A stretch of DNA of 64,000 nt from Erpetoichthys calabaricus (Eukaryota > Chordata > Cladistia > Polypteriformes > Polypteridae), in assembly GCF_900747795.2 (NCBI RefSeq), contig NC_041395.2, positions 33,613,632-33,677,631 on the forward strand, read 5' to 3'. The translations under genes were made by a program, and so were the position numbers. The notes under the pieces are model-generated. The model worked only from the letters and a program-made list of their open reading frames with translations, was not told where the DNA came from and searched no databases. Shown here piece after piece: positions 43,190-54,557 of the stretch (its first letter is position 1; every line of letters starts with the position of its first letter).

Positions 43190-43830
43190 TACATGCCTAA
43201 TCTTCTGCATCCCACATGCTGAAATTTCACTCTGTCTTTCCAGGTCACCCTTTTATACTTCTTAAAGTTTTATTTTCAAAGATGCTTACCATGTTGATTC
43301 CCTTAGTGGCATGTGCAGGGCTGGAGGTGCCATCCTCATTCGCTTTTCTTACAAACAGTTTTCTTTCTCTGCCTAGAACTTGCTATGATACTTCTGTTTT
43401 GTGGGATTTTTTTGTACATAGTTAGGGATCTTATTTTCCAATAACTATATTTTTCTCTTTGGTGCTTTAAATGTGTGACATATGGGGGACAGATCACCAG
43501 AGCATGGTGAATCATATAGTTTTTGCTCTGCTCCCTTCTGATGCAGCTCTTTCATGGCAGTTCCTTTTTTGTAATTTGTTTTGGTTCCATTGCTCCTCTG
43601 CTTTAAATTTTGATAGTGGATAATCTGAATGTTATGTAGAATGTGAGCACACTCCCATCTCCTCAGAAGCGATCCAACTTTGAAAACCTTATATTTCACT
43701 TTAAAACATACCTGACATTTGTGAAAGAATCACACTTAAAATCACACTTAAAATGTTTTCTGTCTCTTGAAGATGCTGTGTCTCGATTGTTGCTTCTTTT
43801 GCAATCTCGCATAACAGAGGTGTCTTAAAT
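43190..43830 (-). repeat. Orphan IGHV-block flank without a V gene
   Basis: Resembles 38420-38960, the promoter-side flank of V5, over several hundred bases (ATGATACTTCTGTTTTGTGG, CTTCTGATGCAGCTCT, TCTCCTCAGAAG). No V exon or RSS lies at lower coordinates where one would be expected. LTR-like and Tc1-like remnants are there instead. Confidence 0.65.
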
Positions 43831-44036
43831 TTTGAGGTGATGTAAATTGACAAAATAAGGTTGGCTGTCACATGCACATCAAGGAATTCAGTGCTCAAGA
43901 CTAATTCCAATTAATCATCTTTGTCAGACTGCAAAATGACTATAACTCAGTCTTTGGCAACCTTGAACGAAACAACTTTGCAGAAGCTGTCAACCAAAGG
44001 ATGAGCATATGTTCACTGGGAGAAACCAACAGCAAA
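43831..44036. other. No gene recognised
   Basis: A short AT-rich spacer. Confidence 0.5.
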
Positions 44037-45395
44037 CTATCTACTCCTTCCTTTATAACTTTTTCTCCCTGCCAGGTAGGATTCAAACCAATTTAAGACA
44101 CTGCCAGAGAAGCCCACCCATTGACTAAGGCAATTTCTAAGAATATTGTGATCAATGGTATCAAATGCGGCACTCAGGTCTAATAGGATGAGAACAGATA
44201 AACGGCCTCTGTCTGCATTTACCCGCAAGTCATTTACTACTTTAACGAGTGCAGTTTCTGTGCTGTGATTTGTTCTAAAACCCGACTGAAATTTATCAAG
44301 AATAGCATGTTTATTGAGGTGATCATTAAGCTGCATAATGACTGCCTTTTCCAGAATTTTACTTAAGAAAGGCAGGTAAGAGATGGGTCTAAAATTTTCA
44401 AGAGCAGAGGGGTCGAGGTTATTTTTCTTAAGTAGGGATTTAACTACAGCAGTCTTAAGACAGTCTGGGAAGACCCCCATATCTAATGACGAATTTACAA
44501 TGTCAAGAATATTATCAATTAGCACGCCCGATACTTCTTTGAAAAAATTTGTTGGTATTGGGTCAAGGACGCAGGTGGAGGGTTTCAGTTGAGAAATTAT
44601 TTTATGTAAATCAGGTAAATCTGTCCTAGTGAAAGAATTTAATTTGTTTATAACGGAATGCTGGGGTTTAGGAGGATCCTTAGTGTTGGGGAGATATACT
44701 ATGTTATTTCTAATATCATTAATTTTTTGATTGAAAAATACAGCAATAGCCTCACAGGTTTTACTGGAAGTATTTAGGAGGCATTCCTTTGAGTTACCTG
44801 AGTTTAACAGACGATCAATTGTAGAGAATAAGACTCTGGGATTACTAGCATTGTTATTTATAATCTTAGAGAAATAGCAGCGCCTCTCAAGACGGACTGT
44901 GTTATTGTATTCTGTTATTTTAACTTTTAATATTTCATAGTGGGTTAGTTTAGTTTTCCTCCATTTACGCTCAGCTCTCCGGCATGTTCTCTTTAAATCA
45001 GACACTCTTTGGGTCTTCCATGGTATAACAATGCTAGAAGATTTTTTAACTGTCTTTTCAGGTGCAACTAAGTCAACAGCAGCTCTCACTTTAGTATTAA
45101 ATCTTTCCACCTTACTATTTACATTATCCTCGCTATTATAGTTGGCACTATAAACAGACTGGCTGCTTAGAATGTTTGAAAGTTTTAAAGCTGCTGATGA
45201 GTCAAAGAAGTGTTTTTTAACAATATACTTCTCATGAGTGTTTTCTATCATTATTTCTATATTAAAGAGTAGAAGAAAATGGTCTGATAGACCCGTATCA
45301 ATGACCTGTTTTATATCAACTTTTAGTCCTTTAGTAATTACTAAGTCTAACGTATGACCTGCTTTATGTGTAGGCTGATTAATGAGCTGTCTCAA
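44037..45395 (-). pseudogene. LINE reverse transcriptase frame, C-terminally cut
   Basis: A 452-residue open frame. It begins in the linker after the endonuclease (AGHTLDLVITKGL, TGLSDHFLLLFNI is the endonuclease end). RT motifs follow: NFRPISYLPFLSKILEKAVI, LDKFQSGFRTNHSTETALVK and VLILLDLSAAFDTIDHNIL (motif with catalytic Asp), ending at WFESYLAGRKS. The later YADD block is not present because the element is cut here. The frame is unusually long and clean for a dead copy, so it is fairly young. Confidence 0.88.
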
Positions 45396-45441
45396 ATCAA
45401 GAGTCCAGGAGGTTCATAAATTCTTTTACTTTTTGGTCACA

Positions 45442-46167
45442 CTAATTATCTGTATGAAAATTAAAGTCGCCGACTATTAAGAGTGTGTCATAGTTGGTAA
45501 TTAAAATTGACATCAAGTCAGAGAATTCCTCAAAGAAAGACGTGTTGAATTTTGGAGGTCTATACATGGATAATACTAGAACGTGAGAATCTCCATGAAT
45601 AACAACGGCGAGATGCTCAAAGGACTTGAATTTACCAAAACTGACATCTTTACCTTTTAACCGGCTTGAGTAAATATTTGCCAAGCTGCCGCCTCTCTTT
45701 CCTTGACAATCCTCACAAGTAAAACTGTAATCCGGAGGCGCAGATTCGATTAAAACAGCTGCGCCATCTGAGCTAAGCAACGTTTCACTTAGTGCAATAA
45801 AATCTATTTTTATATCACTAATAAGATTGTTGATAAAAAATGTCTTGTTAGTTAAAGCTCTAACATTTAATAGTGCCATATTTAATGTTTCGGAGGGGCA
45901 GAGATGAGTACTATGTGCGTTATTGATATTTGGAACAGGAACTAAATTATTTTTATTAGCGCCGCTCTGTGTGTATTTTTTGTTTAATCTATAGTCTGTT
46001 TTTATAGTTTTAATACATTGTTCATCTAAAGTAGCAATTTTAATTAAATTATTGGTGTTTATGCCATATTGCCTAGATTTTCTACGTGCATTGAGATTGG
46101 TTATTTGAGTATTAATGTTGTGCACTTTTATGGAATATTTTATTAAACAATTATCATGTCCTAGCAC
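45442..46167 (-). pseudogene. LINE AP-type endonuclease frame
   Basis: A 241-residue frame with LNVRALTNKTFFINNLISDI, DFIALSETLLSSDGA (catalytic Glu), RGGSLANIY, LVLSMYRPPK and LLIVGDFNFHTDN (catalytic Asp/Asn). It is the N-terminal half of ORF2. One frame break near 45400-45440 separates it from the RT frame. Confidence 0.88.
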
Positions 46168-46202
46168 AGCAGTAGCATTTCGGAAGGGGTTAAGAGTAGA
46201 GA

Positions 46203-47071
46203 TAGATAGTCAAGATAAACAAATTACCTTAGATATGTTTTTGGAGAGAACCTGGGTGCCGAAACTGTTCGGATGCAGGCCATCTTGCTTGAAGAAACGC
46301 GTTCTTTCCCAAAAGAGGTCCCAATTGTTGATGAACCCGATGTCTTGATTCTTGCAGAAGCCCTGCAGCCAGTTGTTTAATCCTAGCAGACGACTGTAGT
46401 ACTCGTTTGATCGTCTGACGAGAGGTACAGGACCCAAAATGAAGATCTTTACCGATGGGGGTCCTCTCCTTCATGTCTTTAATTAGTGCTGCGAAGTCAG
46501 CCTTGAGGATTTCCGACTGTCAGTGCCTTATGTCGTTCACGCCAGCATGCAAAACAATTGCTCCAACTGCCCTATTCTTGTGCTTCTCATAGATTGCTGG
46601 CGCACGTCTCATCACATCTTGGACACGAGCACCGGGAAAACAAGAAACAAATGATTTTTGATTAGGGCATGCGATATTGAGGTTTCTAACAATAGAATCA
46701 CCTACCACTATTACATCTCCAGGGGCTGAAGGCAAACTGGTGACGCGGAGAGGGTTGAACCGGTTCTGAGTCGAGATGCTCGCCTGTGCCGATGGAGGTG
46801 TTCTGGCCTTGAACCCCCGCCTGCATAGCTGAAATACGCCGAGGTCTTCATCAGTGTCGCTCCTACGAGGCGCGGGGGTGAAGTTCACTTGAATGGCACA
46901 ACGCAGGGTTGATGTTACGCTGATTACAGATGGTGAGGACGGTTTATCCAGCAGCCGAGCCTTCAGATCCTTAAGGTATCTTCGTCTGGACAGGAGTTTC
47001 TGAATCTGTTCGTCGAGTACCTGGAGTTCTTCTACGACGACGGCAACGCGATTCATCTCACTGTCGCCCAT
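46203..47071 (-). pseudogene. LINE ORF1 with SGNH/GDSL esterase domain
   Basis: From MGDSEMNRVAVVVEELQ an N-terminal coiled coil (VLDEQIQKLLSRRRYLKDLK) is followed by a Pro/Arg-rich linker. An esterase domain comes next, with VIVVGDSIVRNLNI (block I, catalytic Ser) and HAGVNDI (block III Asn). Past a frameshift near 46515, a second frame (46437-46210) supplies DGLHPNSFG with the catalytic His. CR1/L2-group LINEs are known to carry such ORF1 esterases, thought to aid membrane or RNP association. Confidence 0.87.
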
Positions 47072-47100
47072 TGTCTGCTTCTGCTTCTGCTTCGTGCCCT

Positions 47101-47737
47101 AGGAAGAATGAGAGAGAGAGATTGATTAGTCCCCCAACAAGCTCTGCTGCTGAAACAAAAAATGATGTCAGTCTCAGGATGATTGCAGGGATGATCCTTG
47201 GATAAGACACAGTTATGGACACACAGATTCACTCAGTAATACTGAGCTGATCTTCCGGTGTTAATCAGTTTTAAGTGCTCATCTTTGGGAGATAACATGT
47301 GAACTCTAACCTCTAGCGAGGTCAGAAACTCAACGAGGATCCTTGGAGTTGTGAGACAATAGTGCTAACCACTACACCACCACAGACTTAAGAAGAAAAG
47401 CATTACTTAAAAATAGTTTGCAACAAAAATTTTCTTATCTGGGCAAATGATTTCATTGATGTAAAAATATCATTTAATGCTTGTGAAATGTCTAATTTTA
47501 AGAAATTTAAGTTATTATTGAAAAACTGCAATTTTAATTTCAAAACAGTATGAATAAATTAGAACTTTTTGTACTTTGCATGAAAAAAATGTGATCCTGT
47601 GGTTTTCTGTTAATCTTTGGCTGATGAAAACAATTCTTGGTGATAAAAAAGACAAGCCAAAATAATATCAAGAAGTATTATACTTTTTTTTTGCTTTAAC
47701 TTCCAGATAGCAAACATTTTTGTTTGTATGATTTTTT
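47101..47737 (-). repeat. V6 downstream flank shared with other V blocks
   Basis: Includes ACACAGATTCACTCAGTAAT-type text matching 37080-37120, the tRNA-like SINE remnant (47233-47395) and the GATCCTGTGGTTTTCTGTTA segment near 47592. No D or J segment. Confidence 0.7.
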
Positions 47738-47776
47738 AGTTTTTGTCATGATTGGCACTTCCCTTTCCTAACTGTG
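47738..47776 (-). promoter_or_regulatory. V6 recombination signal (23-bp spacer)
   Basis: Minus-strand heptamer CACAGTT (47770-47776), a 23-bp spacer and near-consensus nonamer ACAAAAACT (47738-47746). The last heptamer base differs from CACAGTG. Confidence 0.85.
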
Positions 47777-48216
47777 TGTCTCCAACACAGTAATACACGG
47801 CCATGTCTGTAGTCTGCAGGCTGTTCATCTTTAAGTACAGCATGTTGTTGGAATTGTCTCTGCTGATGGTAAATCGTCCCTCAACAGATTTTGCATACCA
47901 CTGGCTACTACCGCTATCACTTATTGCTGCCACCCATTCCAGTCCTTTACCAGGAGTCTGACGAACCCAGTGCATGCCATAGCTACTGAATGTGAACCCA
48001 GAGGCTTTACATGACAACTGGTGTGACTGTCCAGGCAGTAGAGTTACAGGATCAGATTCCTGCAGCTTTATTTCAGCAGAAACATCTAAAAAAATAATTA
48101 TGAAAATTAAAGTCTGTTCAAACTCAAAAAATAAAATTGCTGTAGATATATTATATGAAGCACTTACCAAAGATATATAATGTCATTAAGATCAGCATCA
48201 GGTCTATGAGCCTCAT
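47777..48216 (-). CDS. Immunoglobulin heavy-chain variable segment V6, intact
   Basis: IGHV segment. Leader exon 48168-48216 encodes [16 protein letters not shown]. An 82-bp intron starts GTAAGT and ends TTTTTTAG. V exon 47777-48085 starts [23 protein letters not shown]1 region is [12 protein letters not shown]2 is [17 protein letters not shown]2 region is [19 protein letters not shown]3 is [20 protein letters not shown], and the second Cys is in AVYYCVGD. Open with no germline stop before the heptamer, unlike V3-V5. It is the most conventional-looking V in the window and resembles mammalian clan III IGHV. Confidence 0.94.
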
Positions 48217-48260
48217 TTTGTTGCTTGATACACTAACATTAACAGCACTGAGATGCTGTG

Positions 48261-48318
48261 CCTTTTATAGTCTGCTGGTAAGATCAGATAGGAAGAAATA
48301 GTGGGGACAGCTTTGCAT
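48261..48318 (-). promoter_or_regulatory. V6 promoter: octamer-like element and TATA box
   Basis: Minus strand ATGCAAAG (48311-48318) and a TATAAAAGG-type box (48261-48269), about 45 bp before the leader start. Confidence 0.8.
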
Positions 48319-48411
48319 AAATCTCAGAATGGGAGGGTTAGATACAATAAATCACACAAGATTGTCCTTCTAGAAACCCCTCTTTATAAGCTTTTCAGAG
48401 ATGCTGTTTAA

Positions 48412-48640
48412 TTTTTTTTTATTAAAAGTAAGTAACATTTCATTCAAACAAGTCAAGCTTAACAAAACTAAATTCAAATCAACCCCTACACAAGAGAAAG
48501 AGAGGAAGGCCAATAGCCAGAGTAAAACTTTTAAGAGTAGAAAAGAGAGAAGAGAATATATGCTTATTTTAAAATGTTATTGAATAGATCCTGCCAGGCT
48601 TTTAAAAAGGTTTGAACAGGTTCTCTAACTGAGAATTTTT
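48412..48640. repeat. Insertion of about 230 bp in the V6 upstream flank
   Basis: The conserved upstream flank (GAGATGCTGTTTAATTTTT, as at V3 and V4) is broken here by unrelated sequence starting with a T run, then resumes near 48640. The T run at one end suggests a minus-strand retroposon tail, but the family is not identified. Confidence 0.5.
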
Positions 48641-48829
48641 TAAACATTTAATTTGCCCGTTTTGAAGATTCCTCATGAATTTACAGTATATCACAACAGC
48701 CACATCAAAGTTGAATGCACTTTAATATGATTTAATCACCGCGTACTCTGAAAAAAAATTTTTTTTTATGTTACACAATCTTTTGAATGCTTTGTTAAAT
48801 GTCTTTCTTTTGCTGACCTACGCGAGGTA

Positions 48830-51100
48830 GGTGCCACTGGTTCAATGTTTATCTTTGCTACTGCAGTTTCTTGAAGACTTTCTTGCCCAACTGCTTCATT
48901 GATATCAGATTCTTGGGGTTCTACAATTTTGTTGGGCAGTTTTGTTTGCTCTCCTGCTCTAGAATCGTGTCCCTTAGATCTCCTGAAATACTCTTCAACT
49001 TAAAGTCTCGAATCACTTCTGGCTTGAATCTGGCTCTCATTTGGTCAACATGCTATTTCAAAGTCTGTCCATTGCCTGCAAGTACCATATATGACACAGG
49101 CCCTGTGCAACTTATTACAACAGCAAGTATCCACTTTGGCCTATAGCTGTAATTCCTTATGAACACTTCATTACCCGGTATGACGATTCTTAACTTGCTG
49201 TTTCTATCATGCCATTCCTTCTGTTTTAGTTGCTTCTGCTGCACTTTCACTTTCAAATTTGGCACTAGTAAATCAAATGTTGATCTTAATTTCCTTGACA
49301 TCATCATTTCTGCTGGAGACAATCCAGCTGTTGTTTGTGGTAGTATTCTATAATTAAATAAAAACCTTGACAGTCTTGTCTTCCACATATCAACTTTTAT
49401 ATTTTTTTCCTCCTTGAAGGTCTGGACTGCTGTCTCAGCTAGTCCATTCGCAGAATGGTGGGAGGGTGCTGATCTCACATGTATTTGCCATTGTTCTCAA
49501 TGAACAATGTAAATTCAGCACTTGTGAAACATGTCTCATTATCAGTAACTAGTATTTGGGGAAGTCCAAAGACACTAAAACGTTGTCTCAATTTCTCTAT
49601 TGTTGCTTGAGAAGTTGCATTATTCATCACATAAATGTCCATCCATTTTGAATGAACACCCACGATAACTAAAAACATCTTATCTAGAAAAAGTCCATCA
49701 TAGTCAACATGGATTCTTAACCAGGGTGTTTTTGGCCTCTCCCAAGGATATACAGGGGCACATGCTGGAGTTTTACGATGTTGTGGCATTCTGTACATAG
49801 TTGCACCTCTTTCTCCACATCCTGGTCCATGCCTGGCCACCAAAAATAAGACCTGGCTAATCCTTTCATTCTTGAGATACCTGTGTGGGTTTGGTGCAAC
49901 ACCTTAAGCTGAGTTTTTTGTCCTTGTATCAGTGTAACAACCCTGGCTTCCCACAGAACACACCCATCCCTCACACTTAGCTCTAGTCTTCTCTGTAAAT
50001 AGGGTTTGAGCTCTGGGTTTACTTCATTAGGCCAACCACTAAGGACAAAATCATGGACTTGATACAGAACTGTATCTTTATCTGTCCAATGTTTCACTTG
50101 TTTTGTCTCTACCAGGCCTCAACCATCACATCCAACATTAACACTTGTTCTACCTGTTATCCTCTTCTCTGGCCTCTGGAACTGGCAGTCTGCTTAGAGC
50201 GTCAGCATTTACATGACATTTCCTTGGTCTATATACAATGGTGTAGCCCATCTCTGGAGTCTGGGTGAACATAAATGGGAAATACTCTTCTTTTCATTAA
50301 AAAATGCTATTAGTGGCTTATGGTCTGTGAAAATTTTAAATCGTCATTCATATAGATATTTATGGAATTTCTGGATGCCAAAGATCACTGCTAAGCCTTC
50401 CTGGTCTGGCTATGAGTAGTGCTTCAGTGTAGGCATGAGAGTGTGTGACACAAACCCCAAGGGTTTTTCACTTCCATCTTCCATGCAGTGTGACAATGCT
50501 GCACCCACATGAAAGTATGAGTTCTTTGTCTGATGAATAGTGCACTAACACACTGGTAGACTGGAGTAACTCCTTTGACTTTGTTTCCTTTTCTACTCCT
50601 AAGACACTTCCTTCCTTAACAGATTATGTAATGGTTGACAGATTTGGCAGATTTTGACAGATCCTAAATATTCTTTTATTTCTGTCACAGGTGGCCTCCA
50701 TGATAGCTTTGACTTTCCTTTCTAAGGGGTGAAAAATCCCTGGGCATTTACTTTGTGCCCTACGTATTTTACTTCATCCTGCAAGAAGGAACACTTGTTT
50801 CTTTTCAAACGTAAGCCTGTATCAGACAATCTCTTTAAGACTTTGTCCAGATTTTGAAGATGCTCCTCCTGGTCAATTCCCATGACAAGTATGTCATCAA
50901 AATATACAACAATTTTCAGAATTCCCTGCAACAGACATTCCATTATCCGCTGAAATATGTTAGGTGTGGAGGCCAACCAAAATGTTAGCTTTGAATAGGT
51001 AAACATGCCTTTCTGTGTGTTCACTGTCAAATACTTTTGACTCTCGTCATCCACTACTATCTGCAGGTATGCATGGCTCATGTCAAGTTTTGAAATTGTG
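48830..51100 (-). mobile_element. Ty3/gypsy fossil, 3' half (RT part, integrase)
   Basis: Minus strand, in order: the second part of the reverse transcriptase (51080-50722, with the YFDD-type active site), RNase H remnants (about 50700-50150), the integrase zinc-binding domain (near 49850-49950), the integrase catalytic core (49843-49475) and the integrase C-terminal region (49478-49053). The element is broken in several places and old. Its other half lies at 59400-61420, separated by an insertion of about 8.3 kb. LTRs were not identified. Confidence 0.85.
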
Positions 51101-51362
51101 TATGAGAAAGAAAAAAACATTATTAACTGAAATGATTATGGGTATTTGACTCACAATACCAATGACTGTGTTTTGTGTTGAGCATGCTGCAGAGAGCTAT
51201 ATGATTTTTGCTTCTATGTGATTTGTTCTTCATTTGGGTAGAGAAAGAATTGAGCATATGCACAGAATTATTGGACTGACTTGCATTCCTTTATGGGAAA
51301 ATGCTGACCTTTTGATGCTAACAGAACACCCTGTGATATTATAAATCAGTCATCTCACTTAG
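51101..51362. other. Unassigned sequence at the edge of the nested insertion
   Basis: Lies between the gypsy reverse transcriptase and the Tc1 fragment. No coding frame. It may be part of the Tc1-bearing insertion or a small further element. Confidence 0.4.
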
Positions 51363-51537
51363 TCCTGGTGGTTTCGAACTTCTTCCACTTACGGATGATG
51401 GAGGTCACTGTGCTCATTGGGACCTTCAAAGCAGCAGAAATTTTTCTGTAACCTTCCCCAGATTTGTGCCTCGAGACAATCCTGTCTACAGACAATTCCT
51501 TTGACTTCATGCTTGGTTTGTGCTCTGACATGAACTG
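51363..51537 (-). mobile_element. Tc1-type transposon, transposase N-terminal piece
   Basis: The minus strand encodes KSKELS, then RHKSGEGYRKISAALKVPMS and SIIRKWKKF, the first helix-turn-helix of a Tc1 transposase. The rest of the transposase, which would lie at lower coordinates, is missing. The piece ends at the ACTG target duplication (51534-51537) of the retrovirus-like insertion and resumes at 58806. Confidence 0.85.
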
Positions 51538-51950
51538 TGTAAAAACATAAAATGATGTAATTGAACAAAATGTATGTGTGTAAGTACAGAAAATAGAACA
51601 GAATGATCAAACTTGTTTGTGTTTTGCGTACGTGACAAAAAGCATGTATACTTTCTGGAAGTTTTCTTTCAATGATGTGTGTGACAAGAAAATATACCTT
51701 TAGGGTAAGGACTTTACCAATTGGAATAATACAAAATGAGTCAGGACGCTATTTTTATTGCTTACGTGGTCAACGATCAGGAGACTAGAAAGGTATAAAA
51801 GAGCAAGGATATCTGCGCTCGAGGCAGATGAAGTGCGGTGTCCTAGGACTGTATTTCTCTGTCATTTTACCTTTGTCTGGTATGTATCAATAAAAGGTTT
51901 TTACTAATTTTAATTTTCTTCTCTGTCTTCAGTCACAAAAAGTGTCCACA
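51538..51950 (+). repeat. 5' LTR of the gammaretrovirus-like element
   Basis: 413 bp, starting TGTAAAAACATAAAATG and ending GTGTCCACA. A TATA box (TATAAAAG) lies near 51795 and an AATAAAAG polyadenylation-type signal near 51889. Confidence 0.93.
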
Positions 51951-51956
51951 GTTTTT

Positions 51957-51974
51957 TGGCGCCCGGACGTGGGG
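51957..51974 (+). other. Primer-binding site, tRNA-Lys type
   Basis: TGGCGCCCGGACGTGGGG lies six bases after the 5' LTR. TGGCGCCC is complementary to the 3' end of tRNA-Lys. Many gammaretroviruses use tRNA-Pro, so this is slightly unusual for the group. Confidence 0.75.
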
Positions 51975-52785
51975 CAAGAGACGGCCGGTCGACTCCTCCA
52001 GCGAGACCATTTCAGTGATCCGTCTTACCAGCGGACTGCCGTCAACTTGAGTACTCCGGCAGCAGAGCATGCAGCTCCGGCAAAAGTTAGGACTGTCCTG
52101 TCCTGAAAGAGTTCTTGCGTGAGGAGTCCCTGGTCTCCTCTTTGCTACATCCACGGTGACTGAACGGATTTCCAGACAGAGCTTGCACACTTCCAGGCTG
52201 GGGTAAGCACCGGGGAATTTCCGAACATTTTTTTTTATTTTCTAAATTACGGGAGGGCGAGTTTCCTGTTGACCGTCTAGTCATATTCATATCTCAACGG
52301 GTTGCTTAAGGTGATGGAGACTTGACCCAAGCAGTTTGACGCATACGAAAGGTCTGACGAAAGGATACTGGCCTCACCCATATCCTAGACTCGGCTGGAC
52401 GTATTGCTGTAGTATTCTGCTGAACCGAATCGGACACGAAGTCACCTGAGCTGGAATCCGGGGATGTGAGCGGACAGGCTAACGGGACGAGTAACGGGGT
52501 GGTATATATATATATGGAAACATAAACAGAAAAAGAGCACAGATTGCAGGTTTGCTGTTAGGACGGAATAAATAAATCTACATACTAATAGGAATACCGT
52601 GTTCTCCTGGGAACTGGGACAGGACCGATAGTTAGGTGTCTCCCCTTGGGACTAAAGAAGGGAACAGTAAGGGAATAGTGAGTGGCACACTTAATACCTC
52701 GCTGATTCATACGTACAAGGGATTAGGCGAATCAGTATATAGTTGGAAAATTAAATACAGGACCCGGGAAGAGCAAGGGGACATA

Positions 52786-54518
52786 ATGGGAACTTATAAC
52801 AGTAAGCCTGTTAATCGCCGCACAGGGGGATCAAAATCATTAATGCTGGAAGAATTATTTTCGGAGGATCAACAGACGCCCCGTAAAAATGGGTCTCCTA
52901 GGAAATTTATAGAAAAGAAGACAGGTTTAGATTTCAAGAAGGCATGTAGGAAATGGAATAGACAGAGTGGTGGGCGTTGGCCGATAGAGGGGACAGGAGA
53001 TGTAAGTGAAATACAGGAAGCTAGGAAGATCCTGTGTAGGAATAAGCAGGGTTGTTATAATAGTGGACCATATCGAATGGATAATGTTCGATAGATGGGA
53101 ATTAGTAATAAAAGACAGAAATTTAGAAGCAGTACAGAAACAGAATGAATTGTTGCGGGCAAATGAGGGAAAGGCTAAAAAGGAGAAAGAGGAATTACTA
53201 ATTACATTACAGAAAGTTCAGACAGGCACTGAACCACAGGCAGACGGGAGGAAAAGGAAGAATAATCCAAATAAAGACCCCCTTTATTCCTATTATTTTT
53301 TTCTCTCCTCAGTACCAACCTCAGGCACCTCCATTATCCCCTCCTCTATCCCCCATTCCGACTGCCCCCCCTACACTACAACTAGCAGAAGTTTCCCCCG
53401 ATGATCCCCTAGGCACAGATCACTATGACCCACCCCGTACTAGACAAACCCCCGTCTCCAAATGCACTCGGAGTCAAACCTCCACTCACAAACCAGCTCC
53501 AACTTTTTTCTCTCCAACCTCTTCTTATCCTTCAATAGAAGTTCCCAATCCCCATTATAACCCTGCCCATCCAGCCGGACCCCAAAATCCCACAACAGTT
53601 ATGATAAATCGGAACTGGGACATCCAAGAACTAAAGGATGTCGTGAATGCACTTCCAGATCCAAAGGAAGTAGGAGGACTAAAATTTGTTGAACAACTTG
53701 ATCAGTTAGATAGCATGTATAAGCCTAACGCTGCTGAATGGACCCAGGTACTTCGTCGAAAGCTTGGGAGCACATGGGCCACTGTTAGCAGGGGTGTCCG
53801 CAATGACGTTCCATGGGTATGGAACCCAGCTTTAACTCGAGGACAGGGGATTGGTGGAGAAGGCGAATTTAACCCACAATGGGAGGCGTTGAGACAAAAT
53901 ATTGCAGAAAAATATAAAAAAGGAACAGACTGGTCCCTTATTTCTGCTGCAAAACAAAAGAGAGACGAGACGGTTGATGAATGGGCACATAGGATTCAAG
54001 ACCTTATGGCTAATCACTCGGGCTTGGAAAATGTTGACGACCGCACCCGTGCTGCAGTTCCACCTTTTGTTTCCGGTTTGCGCCTTGATATGCAAAACAA
54101 GGTCCGCACTTCCTGTATTGAGTGGGAAAGTGCCGCGTTTGATGAAGTCAAACGACATGCTGAACATGCCGAAAAACAAACTAAGCAGAAGGAATCGGAC
54201 TCTCATGCCAAATTATTGGCAGCACAGATGAACTATTATACCAGGAATACTCCTGACCGAGGCCGAGGATATGGCCTTAGAGGAAGGGGACGAGGACGAG
54301 GAAGAGGACGAGGTGGTTTTAGAGCTCCTCCTGTTGACCACAATAAGAATCCTTTTATTCCCTCTCCCTTTAATCCCAATGTTAATTCCTACTCTTGCTA
54401 CGCCTGTGGTGAAACTGGACATTTTCGTCGGGAGTGCCCTCACAGACAGCAACAGCCCCCACCTCCCCCTATTCCACCTGTTTTTTCTGACACCCCTGAC
54501 CAACAATACTGGCCATAG
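52786..54518 (+). pseudogene. gag region of the gammaretrovirus-like fossil
   Basis: Starts with a myristoylation-type MGTYNS (matrix), then a Pro-rich stretch, a capsid-like region (53601-54230), an Arg/Gly-rich segment and one CCHC zinc knuckle (CYACGETGHFRREC, near 54390). Gag would form the particle core. Treated as a broken fossil part. Confidence 0.8.
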
Positions 54519-54557
54519 GAAAACGCAGGGACCTCCAGCCACTCTTTTCAACTACCT

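Larger units (their letters stand above)
44037..47100 (-). mobile_element. CR1/L2-group LINE with esterase-type ORF1
   Basis: A minus-strand non-LTR retrotransposon with ORF1 (47071 down to about 46203), endonuclease (46167-45442) and reverse transcriptase (45395-44037) in order. The high-coordinate end near 47100 lies close to the start of ORF1. The element stops inside the RT domain at 44037 and lacks its 3' end. This is the opposite of the usual 5' truncation, so a later deletion or rearrangement is likely. Confidence 0.85.

Noticed and set aside
45183-45215. A second CTGATGAG that could start a hammerhead
   Set aside because: No stem II, GAAA or cleavage triplet in the right order follows; it lies in LINE coding sequence.
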